Below the pieces are notes generated by a model. That model saw nothing but the letters and a program-made list of their open reading frames with translations. It was not told the DNA's origin and did no database searches. This document shows positions 17,408 to 26,327 of a stretch of DNA of 64,000 bases, in pieces. Position 1 is the first letter of the stretch. Each line of letters opens with the position of its first letter. The translations under genes were made by a program, and so were the position numbers. The DNA comes from Pseudomonas cremoris (GTDB lineage Bacteria > Pseudomonadota > Gammaproteobacteria > Pseudomonadales > Pseudomonadaceae), in contig NZ_JAAXCY010000007.1 of assembly GCF_014230465.1 (NCBI RefSeq), positions 367,189-431,188 of the forward strand. The letters are read 5' to 3'.

Positions 17408-20400
17408 TCAGGTCGCTGTAAAGGTAATCGCACTCATCAGTTGAACACCCAGAAAATGAAGTCTATTGCTGCCGGCCACGCGCTGCATTATGTACCCCGC
17501 GGCGATAGTGCCAGAGGTAACAGGCCCAACTTTTATGAACTCTACATGCATTCTGCGCTGCAGCGGATTAACACCATTGGATGCTTCTCCATTCGTGTTA
17601 GGGCCTAAGCCTCCACCATTGAAGTAATCAGACGAGTTCGTAGGGATGGTGTACCTAACAAATCGCATACCTATCCCTTTTACATTTGTTGGGAAAATAT
17701 TCGACGCCGTACTGGGCTGGGGTCCAATCAAGTTCACGTTACCCATATTCCAATTGGTTCCTGTTCCTCTAGTTTCAGCGCTCGCCGCCAATTGGTTAGT
17801 TTGGGCCACCACCGTATTATTTGGCGTACCGGAAGGGACCGAAACCTGGGTTGAGGTGGGTGTAACTTTATAATAGCTAGTTGTGCCGGAAGAAAACCTT
17901 ACCGTACCGGTTAGAATCGGATTTTGAACGGCAATCGACAACGTTGGAGACGCGGGCGATGCGACGGTGCCACCGTCGCGTTTTACGTTATAGGAAAAAT
18001 TCAACGTTTTTCCGATGCTCTGAGTAATCACCGACTGAGGGACTGAAATTGACTGCGCTCCCAAACTTGTAACCTTTTCCCCCTGAGATCCCGTGCTGCC
18101 ACCGCCCCAGACTAAAGTAATATCGTCCCCCACCCACATTCCCGCATAGTGCGGTACAACAACGGTCACCCCGTTGATAGGTTTAAGTAAGCTCAACGCA
18201 TTGTTATAGGGATCGGCCTCATTGACCGTGGGCGCAATCGACAAACTCGGAGGTCGTGTATCCGCGATGGTGTAGTTTACTGCCGTTAAGGTAATTGCAT
18301 TTGCCTCCACGGTGGTGCCATTCAGCGACACCTTAAACAGTAGGCTCAGGGTTTTATTGCGGCCCAACTCACTGAAGTAACTTGCAGGAATAAGCTCCTC
18401 ATAAAATCCGTTATTGAACCAGCCCGCTGTCACCGCGTTATTGGGCAGCGTCCAAACCGTGCGATTATGGACAGCATTGTTCTCCTTGAAACCACTGAGC
18501 ACCATGGCTACCGGCTGAGACTGGGCAATAAATGGCCAGGATCCCACATGCAGTGTTCCTCCGGAGGTCACTGCGCTCAAATCCAGAATTTTCGTAGTCT
18601 GATTAGCCTGATTGATGCGCAGAACTGTCTTTTGCAATTCAGTCACAGGAATCGGCGTCACCGTCACCGTCAAGGTCGCCGATGGGCGAGTTACACCGCC
18701 ACGGGTCACCTCATATTTAAGTGTGAACGTCTTGTTCGCATTGCCAATATTCGCGGCTATAGCGGTCTTGGGAATATCAAAAGTCTGCACGCCGCTGGCC
18801 AAACCGTTCTTCTCGGCAATTACCGGCGACCCGGCACCGGCGGTGCCAACCATCGTGACCTTGATCTTGTCGGTGGTGTACATCGGTGTGAATGCTACCG
18901 AGGCCGTGCCTCCGGCTTGTGCGTCCAAAGGTGCCATTGTCGCAGTGGTTGCACCAGTGACCGTTGCCGGGGTCAGCTTCGGCACGGGAAACTGTGCCGG
19001 TAGACTATCAATGGTGTACTCCACCTCCGGAAAGACGATCGCGTCGGCTTCCACTTTGCTGGTACTCATCGCGGCCTTGAACGCCATGGTCAGTTTCTTA
19101 CCATGGCCCAAGTCTTTCAGGCTGTTATACGCAATGGTTCCATCCAAGAACCCGGCAGCAATCCAGTTTGGATTCACCGCTGCCCCGCCGGCTCCGTTCC
19201 AAACCACGATAGGTGTAATGGCGGTTCCATCATTTTTCTGCCCGGTCAGCTTGAGCCATACCGGAAAAGTGGAGGTGATAAATGGCCAGACACCGACACG
19301 AGTCGTGGCCCCCGCCGTCACTGTGCTTAGGTCCAATACCTTGGTGGCCTGGTTGGCCTGAAGAATCTGCATAACGGTTTTTAACAGCTCTGCCTGGGGA
19401 ATCGGCGTCACCGTCACCGTCAATACTGTCGAAGCTCGTGTCACACCGTTACGCGTCACGTCATACTTCAACGTGAACGTCTTGTTCGCATTGCCAATAT
19501 TCGCGGCTATAGCGGTCTTGGGAATATCAAAAGTCTGCACGCCGCTGGCCAAACCGTTCTTCTCGGCAATTACCGGCGACCCGGCACCGGCGGTGCCAAC
19601 CATCGTGACCTTGATCTTGTCGGTGGTGTACATCGGTGTGAATTGTACCGAGACCGTGCCTCCGGCTTGTGCGTTCAAAGGTGCCAGTGTCGCCGTGGTT
19701 GCACCGGTGACCGTTGCCGGGGTCAGCTTCGGCACGGGAAACTCAACGGGCATTTGGATGGTGTTGACCGTGTATTGCACGAGTGGGAACGCAACCGCCT
19801 CTGCCTCCACTTTGCTGGCACTGAAGGCTGCCTTCAACTCGACCATCAACGTTGTGTTATTCCCCAGCTCCTCCAGATAGGTACGCGGGAGCGGCCATTC
19901 AATTTTCCCTGTGGAAATCCAATTTGAATTGACGGCTGAACTGCCAGCTCCATTGAACAACAGATGATCATGCGTAACGTTACTGGCGGTTTTGCCCAGG
20001 AATCTCAACCAAACAGGCCGGGTATTGAAGATAAATGGCCAAATCCCCACATGGGCGGTAGCGTTGCCCGTAAAAGTACTCAGGTCTAACACTTTGGTGG
20101 TGGCGTTGGCTTCATTGAGTTTGATAACCGTCTTCGCCAATTCGGCCATCGGTATCGGCTTTACCGTTACCGTTAATGTCGCCGAGGTCTTTGGCGTGCC
20201 TGCACGGGTCACCACGTAATGAAACTTCAAAGTGGTGGCCTGGCTGCGAATATTGGCGGCGATGGCCTGGGCAGTGAAATCAAACTCCACCATCCCCACG
20301 GTCTGGTTACCGAACTTGGCAGGGATGTCCGGCGAGCCACCATTGCTGGTACCGACCACGGTCACCTTGATGGAGTCCTCATCGCGCATGCCCGTGTAAG

Positions 20401-22282
20401 TCACCACAAGCTGAGTGCCCGTTTGTACCTTGAGCGGTTCCAGCTCGGCGGTATTTGGACCGGTGACGTCCGCGCCCAACAAAGTCGGTGCCAGCAAATC
20501 GCTCAGGGTCCGACTGATCAACAACTCGGTGATTTGTGAATAGCGCGGCAACTCTGTGCCACGCTTCAACGAATAGAACACGGCCACCGTTTCGTTAAGA
20601 TTGTTGGTCAAATAGGACTTATCAATATCGTGTTCAGTGGTGGTGCCACTGACGGCGACCTGCACCGGCACTTCAGTTCGTGCACGACGGCCAATCCAGA
20701 ACATCCTGATCCAGTCACTGCGCAGCGTCTCGGTATAGGTCGAAAACACCTTGGCGTAATCGGTGATGTCATCCGGGTTCAATTGCCCTGCAATGGCCTT
20801 GGCGATAATGGGCACAGGCATGGTGCGTACAAGCACGCCTACCACTATTTGCAGGCGCAGGGACTCCTGAGGCTTGTGGCTGCCTTTTCGGGTGAATGCA
20901 TAAAACACATCAACCAGGTGGCCCTCAAACCGTTTGACTTCAGTTTCGGGCACCGTGAACTCCAGTTCCCCGGCCGGCGTAGGCGCAACGTCATCAACTT
21001 CGCGTCCCATCCGAAATTCGATACTGTTATCCGGGCTGCTGACCCGGAAAACGACTTCAATAAGACCATCCTTGGACCAGCTCTCTTGTAGCGGAAAGTA
21101 AACAGTGGCATTGAACGCTGGGTCGAGGTGACCGCCCAGGTCTTCCCGGATCTTCGGCGCGGGCCATCTGATGACTTGGCCGAAAATGTCCAGATAGAGT
21201 TTTTGCGAAGGTTGCTCACCGCCTGCACGCTGGTACAGCGCATGTACGCTGGCGGTTCCATCAGCAATAGCTTCGACCAGGGCATTGTCGACTGTGAACG
21301 TATAAAGACCCGGGCCAACCAATGGCTTGATAGCGGTATGCGGAATCGGGTTTCCTTCGCTGTCTTTGCCGTCCCAGATGAGCGTCACATGGGAGAATGC
21401 ACCTGTCTCGGCGCTGGTGACCCAAATCTGAACCTCCACGTCCCAACTGCCCAGCTCGGACAAATCGATACGATTGGGGTGGGTGTCCGGATACGCCAGC
21501 CAGGGTGCCTCTGGCCGTACCTCGCTGAGATGTACGTCAATCCAGGCTGAAACCGACCAGCGCGCTCCTTCTGCCGGGAGGTTGCCCCCCGCGTCGCGTA
21601 CCTGATAAGCGACGCGAGTCAGGGGGTTGTTGCCAGCCGCCTTGATCGTCTCATAGTCAACGTTGACGACAATATCTCGCCCCTCCTCCCCAGGCAGGAC
21701 GCGGTGTTCAACCGTGCGGGAGCCCCACACCAGCCGAATCAAGTCATAAGGGCGCATGTACTGCCAATACCGAACAGTGATTTTGACACCGGCCTGTGCA
21801 ACGGCTTCGCTCACACCGTTAAGCACCACCCCCGGTGGAATCTCGTACATCAACCCCTTGTGACCGGGCCCCGGCCCGGGGTCGCCACCGGGTCGATTCA
21901 AACGCACGCGTACTTTGATCTCCTCGGTTTCAGATGTATTGCCACCGCCGCTACGCCTCAACTTGGCATAAACCGGATTAGCCCAAAACTCGACCACATT
22001 GTGCTGTGGGACCGTGAGGGGGATGAGTGCCTGGTCTGTATCCTCCTCACGAATCGGGGTGGACGCCACAGGTACATTTCGGTTGGTCCAATAGAGCGTG
22101 GCAATGCTGCCTGCCCCGACGCCATCCTTGGGGTTGATGAGGTAGACCACCAGTGGGCTTTCGACATTACGCAGGCCAATCCCACCCGCCGCGCCTTCGG
22201 TATCACCCTCGAAAACGGGCTCCATGTCGGGGATGAATATTGGTGGTAGCAAAGGGGCTTTCGGCGCTTTCTTCTTGGCCAT
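17408..22282 (-). CDS. Giant Ig-like repeat protein with pilin-like C-terminus, no signal peptide
   Basis: 1624-aa protein starting with a Lys/Pro-rich tail (MAKKKAPKAPLLPP) and an IPDM motif, without Sec or Tat signal. It is beta-strand rich and built of repeated Ig-like units; around residues 640-1370 a unit of about 250 aa occurs three times (each with LTPATVTGATTATLAPL, YTTDKIKVTMVGTAG, LTVTVTPIP and WPFI segments). The last 150 residues (MRFVRYTIPTN... RMHVEFIKVGPVTSGTIAAG) resemble the pilin domain of fimbrial adhesins. It has a divergent smaller relative at 22505 sharing the N-terminal style. An adhesin or released structural protein is possible; function is not known. Confidence 0.8.
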   Translation of the reverse strand: MAKKKAPKAPLLPPIFIPDMEPVFEGDTEGAAGGIGLRNVESPLVVYLINPKDGVGAGSIATLYWTNRNVPVASTPIREEDTDQALIPLTVPQHNVVEFWANPVYAKLRRSGGGNTSETEEIKVRVRLNRPGGDPGPGPGHKGLMYEIPPGVVLNGVSEAVAQAGVKITVRYWQYMRPYDLIRLVWGSRTVEHRVLPGEEGRDIVVNVDYETIKAAGNNPLTRVAYQVRDAGGNLPAEGARWSVSAWIDVHLSEVRPEAPWLAYPDTHPNRIDLSELGSWDVEVQIWVTSAETGAFSHVTLIWDGKDSEGNPIPHTAIKPLVGPGLYTFTVDNALVEAIADGTASVHALYQRAGGEQPSQKLYLDIFGQVIRWPAPKIREDLGGHLDPAFNATVYFPLQESWSKDGLIEVVFRVSSPDNSIEFRMGREVDDVAPTPAGELEFTVPETEVKRFEGHLVDVFYAFTRKGSHKPQESLRLQIVVGVLVRTMPVPIIAKAIAGQLNPDDITDYAKVFSTYTETLRSDWIRMFWIGRRARTEVPVQVAVSGTTTEHDIDKSYLTNNLNETVAVFYSLKRGTELPRYSQITELLISRTLSDLLAPTLLGADVTGPNTAELEPLKVQTGTQLVVTYTGMRDEDSIKVTVVGTSNGGSPDIPAKFGNQTVGMVEFDFTAQAIAANIRSQATTLKFHYVVTRAGTPKTSATLTVTVKPIPMAELAKTVIKLNEANATTKVLDLSTFTGNATAHVGIWPFIFNTRPVWLRFLGKTASNVTHDHLLFNGAGSSAVNSNWISTGKIEWPLPRTYLEELGNNTTLMVELKAAFSASKVEAEAVAFPLVQYTVNTIQMPVEFPVPKLTPATVTGATTATLAPLNAQAGGTVSVQFTPMYTTDKIKVTMVGTAGAGSPVIAEKNGLASGVQTFDIPKTAIAANIGNANKTFTLKYDVTRNGVTRASTVLTVTVTPIPQAELLKTVMQILQANQATKVLDLSTVTAGATTRVGVWPFITSTFPVWLKLTGQKNDGTAITPIVVWNGAGGAAVNPNWIAAGFLDGTIAYNSLKDLGHGKKLTMAFKAAMSTSKVEADAIVFPEVEYTIDSLPAQFPVPKLTPATVTGATTATMAPLDAQAGGTASVAFTPMYTTDKIKVTMVGTAGAGSPVIAEKNGLASGVQTFDIPKTAIAANIGNANKTFTLKYEVTRGGVTRPSATLTVTVTPIPVTELQKTVLRINQANQTTKILDLSAVTSGGTLHVGSWPFIAQSQPVAMVLSGFKENNAVHNRTVWTLPNNAVTAGWFNNGFYEELIPASYFSELGRNKTLSLLFKVSLNGTTVEANAITLTAVNYTIADTRPPSLSIAPTVNEADPYNNALSLLKPINGVTVVVPHYAGMWVGDDITLVWGGGSTGSQGEKVTSLGAQSISVPQSVITQSIGKTLNFSYNVKRDGGTVASPASPTLSIAVQNPILTGTVRFSSGTTSYYKVTPTSTQVSVPSGTPNNTVVAQTNQLAASAETRGTGTNWNMGNVNLIGPQPSTASNIFPTNVKGIGMRFVRYTIPTNSSDYFNGGGLGPNTNGEASNGVNPLQRRMHVEFIKVGPVTSGTIAAGYIMQRVAGSNRLHFLGVQLMSAITFTAT
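18723..18993. repeat. Direct repeat copy 1 inside the Ig-repeat gene
   Basis: About 270 bp nearly identical to 19473-19743, exactly 750 bp (250 codons) apart. The central 140 bp look identical, which points to recent duplication or gene conversion between repeat units. Confidence 0.85.
19473..19743. repeat. Direct repeat copy 2 inside the Ig-repeat gene
   Basis: Partner of 18723-18993 in the same reading frame; recombination between the two copies would remove one 250-aa unit without breaking the frame. Confidence 0.85.
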
Positions 22283-22346
22283 GACAAGTGTCCTTAGGCA
22301 GCTTTACAGAGGCTTGGCCTATCAAACGCCTGAGCGTTGTGTCTTA

Positions 22347-22440
22347 GCTACTGTCAGAGTTGACAGGTGGCGACGAACGGTTTTCACGCTCTGGCATGGC
22401 TGACCGCTATTGATCGGTACCTGTCAACTCTGACAGTAGC
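22347..22440. promoter_or_regulatory. Perfect 22-bp inverted repeat with two CTGT-N8-ACAG dyads
   Basis: Arms at 22347-22368 and 22419-22440 are exact reverse complements separated by 50 bp. Each arm contains its own palindrome: CTGTCAGAGTTGACAG (22351-22366) and CTGTCAACTCTGACAG (22421-22436). Both fit the LexA-box outline CTGT-N8-ACAG, though the centre is less AT-rich than usual, and each includes TTGACA, a consensus -35 hexamer pointing inward. Placed between divergent Ig-repeat genes, the site very likely is their shared operator; LexA as binder is a hypothesis. Confidence 0.7.
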
Positions 22441-22504
22441 CATCCATTTTTTTACGGTATCTGATAGTGGCAGGGCAGCAGCGACACCTATCAGGAGACC
22501 CGTC

Positions 22505-24079
22505 ATGACAGCCAAAAAGACACCCGCCGTAGCCAAGGCGACCGCAAAGCCTGCATCGGTCAAAACAAAGGTCCCGCTTAAAACCACTGCCAAGCCCAAA
22601 TCAGCAGCTCCCCCCAAAAAGGCTACGACAGCCAAAAACCTACTGAAGCTCAAGCCCAAGAAAAACCCGAAAAACCTCGACCGCCTCTACATTCCCGGCA
22701 TGACTGAAGGCATTGATGGCTACGACGCCGGCATTCCGGCGTGGCTATTTGCATTTGGCATGACGATCCAGGTGGACAAGAATTGGAATGCAAAACCTGG
22801 CGATGTGATCACCGTGGGTAAACTGATCAACCCCACGACCGTTGAGCTACTCGCTATCAAAAAGCTAGAGCCCGGCGAAGAAACACACAATTATTATTTC
22901 TTCGCGGCTGATCAGAAGGACCTCCCCGACGGACCGCATGCCTTGGTTTACGTTGTAAATTATCAGGGTGGGAGCGAGTACGACATCTCGTATGCACTGG
23001 AAACTTATGTAAAAACCGACTACCCCGCTGGGGATGACGATGACCAAATTGAACCAGGCCATTCCGGGCTTCATTTCAGCGTATCGGAGACTACGATTAC
23101 CCCAGGCAACGCCCATAGCATTAAGGTCACCGTCCAGCCTTACAAGAACCTGAACCCGCTGGACCAGATTATTCTTCATTGGGGGCACGTCATCATTACC
23201 CAGCAGGTCGCGGGCGTCGTCAACCCAACGGTGATCAACGTGACCTATCAGGACATTGTCGACGGCGGCGACAGTGATCACTTTCAAGTGTGGTTCGAAG
23301 CCATCGACATCGTGGGCAACGTATCCACTCCCGGCTCGGCAAGCATATTCGTCAAAGTTGCACTTGATACCTCAAGGCTCGACGGCCCTGCCCTCGTCAA
23401 CGCGGGACCGCTGGGTTACGTCGATCTTGAAGTGCTGGACGAACGGCCTCTTGAACTGCAAATGTTCACCCCCTCAAGCATCGGCCTCAAGGACAGTATT
23501 TATGACGTCACGTGCCGGTTCTACCCGCCCAAAGGTGGGGTAAAGGAGGTTCACAAGTTTGTTCCCATCACAACACCCGGCAGGCCGTACTCTGCGTTTT
23601 TCGACTACTTGGATGTACGTGCGGCGGCTGAAGGGCGAATTGATACCAGCTTCGTCTTGCGCAGGGGCACTGCGCCCTTCGAGATCTACTCTAAAAAGAC
23701 CACCGCGCAGGTCAAAGGCAGCATTGTTCGACTGGAGGCGCCTTTTATCGAGGGTTACCCCACTGACCATATCGGGGATAACCCCGCGCATGTCATTGCA
23801 TCTATCCCCTACTACCCCTGGCGCCAGTCAACCGACAGGATCTCGCTGATCCTGCGATATGTGCGGGCGCTCAACGACGTCATCGTGCACATTGACACAC
23901 AGGTTGTCGGGCCCTCTATCCCTCCCGGCGCGCCTGTGAGACGCGTGATCGAGCGGGCACAGTTGCAGATGTTCAAGGGCTATAGCCTGGAGCTGTACTA
24001 CGTGATCTCCACCGGTTTCACCAAGGCGCGTGCCATCGACCTCAACGAGTCGTTACGTCGCGTGGTGACTATCAGCTGA
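22505..24079 (+). CDS. Ig-like protein related to the divergent giant repeat protein
   Basis: 524-aa protein with a long Lys/Ala/Pro/Thr-rich basic tail (residues 1-58), then YIPGMTEGIDGYDAG, matching the position of IPDM in the divergent 1624-aa protein, and several Ig-like beta-sandwich segments (for example LHFSVSETTITPGNAHSIKV). No signal peptide. I set the start at 22505, which has AGGAGACCCGTC before it; the open frame extends back to 22367 only through the operator region. A short inverted repeat (CTGATAG...CTATCAG) sits just before the ribosome-binding site. Function unknown; probably acts with the neighbour. Confidence 0.8.
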   Translation: MTAKKTPAVAKATAKPASVKTKVPLKTTAKPKSAAPPKKATTAKNLLKLKPKKNPKNLDRLYIPGMTEGIDGYDAGIPAWLFAFGMTIQVDKNWNAKPGDVITVGKLINPTTVELLAIKKLEPGEETHNYYFFAADQKDLPDGPHALVYVVNYQGGSEYDISYALETYVKTDYPAGDDDDQIEPGHSGLHFSVSETTITPGNAHSIKVTVQPYKNLNPLDQIILHWGHVIITQQVAGVVNPTVINVTYQDIVDGGDSDHFQVWFEAIDIVGNVSTPGSASIFVKVALDTSRLDGPALVNAGPLGYVDLEVLDERPLELQMFTPSSIGLKDSIYDVTCRFYPPKGGVKEVHKFVPITTPGRPYSAFFDYLDVRAAAEGRIDTSFVLRRGTAPFEIYSKKTTAQVKGSIVRLEAPFIEGYPTDHIGDNPAHVIASIPYYPWRQSTDRISLILRYVRALNDVIVHIDTQVVGPSIPPGAPVRRVIERAQLQMFKGYSLELYYVISTGFTKARAIDLNESLRRVVTIS

Positions 24080-26327
24080 GTGCCCACCACTTCGGCAACA
24101 ACTGCCGCACCCGCGGCGCCCCAAACCGGTCATCAATCAACATGACCACCCCACGATCGTGCTGGCTGCGGATCACCCTCCCCGCCGCCTGCACGACCTT
24201 TTGAATACCGGGGTACAGATAGGTGTAGTCGTACCCCGCGCCAAAAATGGCGCCCATGCGCAGTTTCATCTGCTCATTGACCGGGTTCAGTTGTGGCAGC
24301 CCCAACGTGGCGATGAACGCGCCGATCAAGCGACTGCCCGGCAAGTCGATCCCCTCGCCAAACGCCCCGCCCAACACCGCAAACCCCACGCCCTGGCTGT
24401 GTTGGGTGAACTGATCGAGAAACGCTTGGCGCTCGGCTTCGCGCATGCCGCGTGATTGCTGCCACAGCGGGATATGCGGGTATTGTTCGGCGAGCAATTG
24501 CGCCACCTGTTGTAGGTAATCAAAGCTTGAAAAAAACGCCAGGTAGTTACCCGGCTTTTTGGCGAACTGGTCAGCGATCAACTCGACGATGGGTTCAAGT
24601 GAGGCACTGCGATGGGTAAAGCGCGTCGAGATTTCACCGACGATACGCACGTGCAATTGCTCGGCCTTGAATGGCGACTCCACATCGATCCACGCCGTGT
24701 CCTGTGGCAACCCCAGCAGGTCGGCGTAGTAGTGACGTGGGCTTAACGTTGCGGAAAACAACACGCTGCTGCGAGCAGCGGTCAAGCGTGGGCGGATAAA
24801 TTCGGCGGGCACCACGTTGCGCAGGCACAGGGTCGAACTGCTGCGTTTACCGCTGAGTTGGCGCTTGCTGATATCGAAGATGAAGTGTTCGTTGAATAGC
24901 TCAGCGACCTTGGCGAACTGCAGTGCATCAAAGTAAAAGGTTTGCAGGTCACCGCTCAATGCTTCGGGGTGATCGTTAAAGTGCTCGCCCATGGCGCTGG
25001 TGCACAGGCTCAGGGCTTGCAGCAGCTTCTCTGGCCGGGCGGCGTAGGCCTGGTAAGGCGCAACCTGGTCTTTGTGCTGCGCGTTCCATTCACGGTTCAG
25101 GCGCTGCAGCGGCTTCTTCAACGACTCTGGCGCAGTGTCACGCAGGGTCTTGAGGTGGTACTGGTCGAGGCTCGCGCTGTACATCGAACGGGCGCGCTCC
25201 ACCAGGTTGTGGGCTTCGTCCACCAGCACGGCGACGCGCCATTGGTTGAGCTGGGCCAGGCCGAACAGCATGGCACCGAAGTCGAAATAGTAGTTGTAGT
25301 CGGCGACTACCAGGTCGGCCCAGCGGGCCATTTCCTGACTGAGGTAATAGGGGCAGATGTCGTGGGCCAAGGCCACATCCCGTAGGTTGCGCTGGTCCAG
25401 CAGGCGCACCTGGGACGCCGCGATGCGCGCGGCGGGCAGGCGGTCGTAGAAGCCCTTGGCCAATGGGCAGGAATCACCGTGGCAGGCTTTGTCCAGGTGT
25501 TCACAGGCTTTGTCCCGGGCCACCAGTTCTAATACCCGCAACGACAGGTCTTGATTATTGGCGTACAGCACCTGGGCCGCATCCAGGGCGAGCTTGCGCC
25601 CAGGGGTCTTGGCGGTGAGGAAGAACACCTTGTCCAGTTGCTGGGGCGCCAAGGCCTTGAGCAACGGGAAGATCGTGCCGATGGTTTTACCAATGCCCGT
25701 GGGGGCTTGGGCCATCAGGCAGCGGCCGGTGCTGACGGCCTTGTACACCGACTCGGCAAGGACGCGCTGGCCGGTACGGAAATCGGCATGAGGGAAGGCC
25801 AGGGTCTGTGCGGCGCTGTTACGCGCTTCGCGGTGCTGCATCTCCCGTTGGGCCCAGCCCAGGAACAGCATGCATTGCTGGTTGAAGAACACTTCCAGCT
25901 CAATGGCCTGGAAGTGTTGGCTAAGTAAGGTTTCGCCTTCGCCAACGATATCGAAGTACACCAACGCCAGGTTGATCTCCGCAAGGCCGAGCTTCTGGCA
26001 CATCAACCAGCCATACACCTTGACCTGGGCCCAGTGCAGTTGCCGGTGGTTGGCGGGTTGGGCGTCCAAGTCGCCGCGATAGGTTTTCACTTCTTCCAGG
26101 CGATTGGCGTCCGGGTCGTAACCGTCCGCCCTGCCCCGCACCTTGAGTTGCTGGTATTCGCCCTCCAGTGCCACTTCGTTCTGGTAATGCTGGCTGCGGC
26201 GCGAGGCCACGGTACGATGACCGGCAATGCCTTCCTGGGCACTGGGCGACGGGGTAAAGCGCAGGTCAAGGTCGCCAACCTTGGCGGTGAACTCACACAG
26301 CGCCCGCACGGCCACGCTGTAACTCAA
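24072..26327 (-). CDS. XPD/DinG-type iron-sulfur DNA helicase with N-terminal nuclease-like domain
   Basis: 751-aa SF2 helicase. Residues 1-190 hold a PD-(D/E)XK-like block (GRADGYD ... LEEVKTYRG). Walker A is APTGIGKTIG (about 205), followed by four cysteines (KACEHLDKACHGDSCPLAKG and later DICPYY) expected to bind a 4Fe-4S cluster, the DEAH box VLVDEAHNLVERAR, and late motifs FGEGIDLPG and QAAGRVIRS. Such enzymes unwind 5'-overhang DNA in repair. It starts at a TTG overlapping the stop of the FAN1-like gene (TTGA), so the two are translationally coupled. The end overlaps the convergent Ig-like gene by 8 bp. Confidence 0.9.
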   Translation of the reverse strand: MSYSVAVRALCEFTAKVGDLDLRFTPSPSAQEGIAGHRTVASRRSQHYQNEVALEGEYQQLKVRGRADGYDPDANRLEEVKTYRGDLDAQPANHRQLHWAQVKVYGWLMCQKLGLAEINLALVYFDIVGEGETLLSQHFQAIELEVFFNQQCMLFLGWAQREMQHREARNSAAQTLAFPHADFRTGQRVLAESVYKAVSTGRCLMAQAPTGIGKTIGTIFPLLKALAPQQLDKVFFLTAKTPGRKLALDAAQVLYANNQDLSLRVLELVARDKACEHLDKACHGDSCPLAKGFYDRLPAARIAASQVRLLDQRNLRDVALAHDICPYYLSQEMARWADLVVADYNYYFDFGAMLFGLAQLNQWRVAVLVDEAHNLVERARSMYSASLDQYHLKTLRDTAPESLKKPLQRLNREWNAQHKDQVAPYQAYAARPEKLLQALSLCTSAMGEHFNDHPEALSGDLQTFYFDALQFAKVAELFNEHFIFDISKRQLSGKRSSSTLCLRNVVPAEFIRPRLTAARSSVLFSATLSPRHYYADLLGLPQDTAWIDVESPFKAEQLHVRIVGEISTRFTHRSASLEPIVELIADQFAKKPGNYLAFFSSFDYLQQVAQLLAEQYPHIPLWQQSRGMREAERQAFLDQFTQHSQGVGFAVLGGAFGEGIDLPGSRLIGAFIATLGLPQLNPVNEQMKLRMGAIFGAGYDYTYLYPGIQKVVQAAGRVIRSQHDRGVVMLIDDRFGAPRVRQLLPKWWALS

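Noticed and set aside
22347..22440. Invertible promoter (phase-variable inversion)
   Set aside because: The 50-bp spacer is shorter than usual for invertible elements, no recombinase gene is near, and the arms are better explained as two operators.
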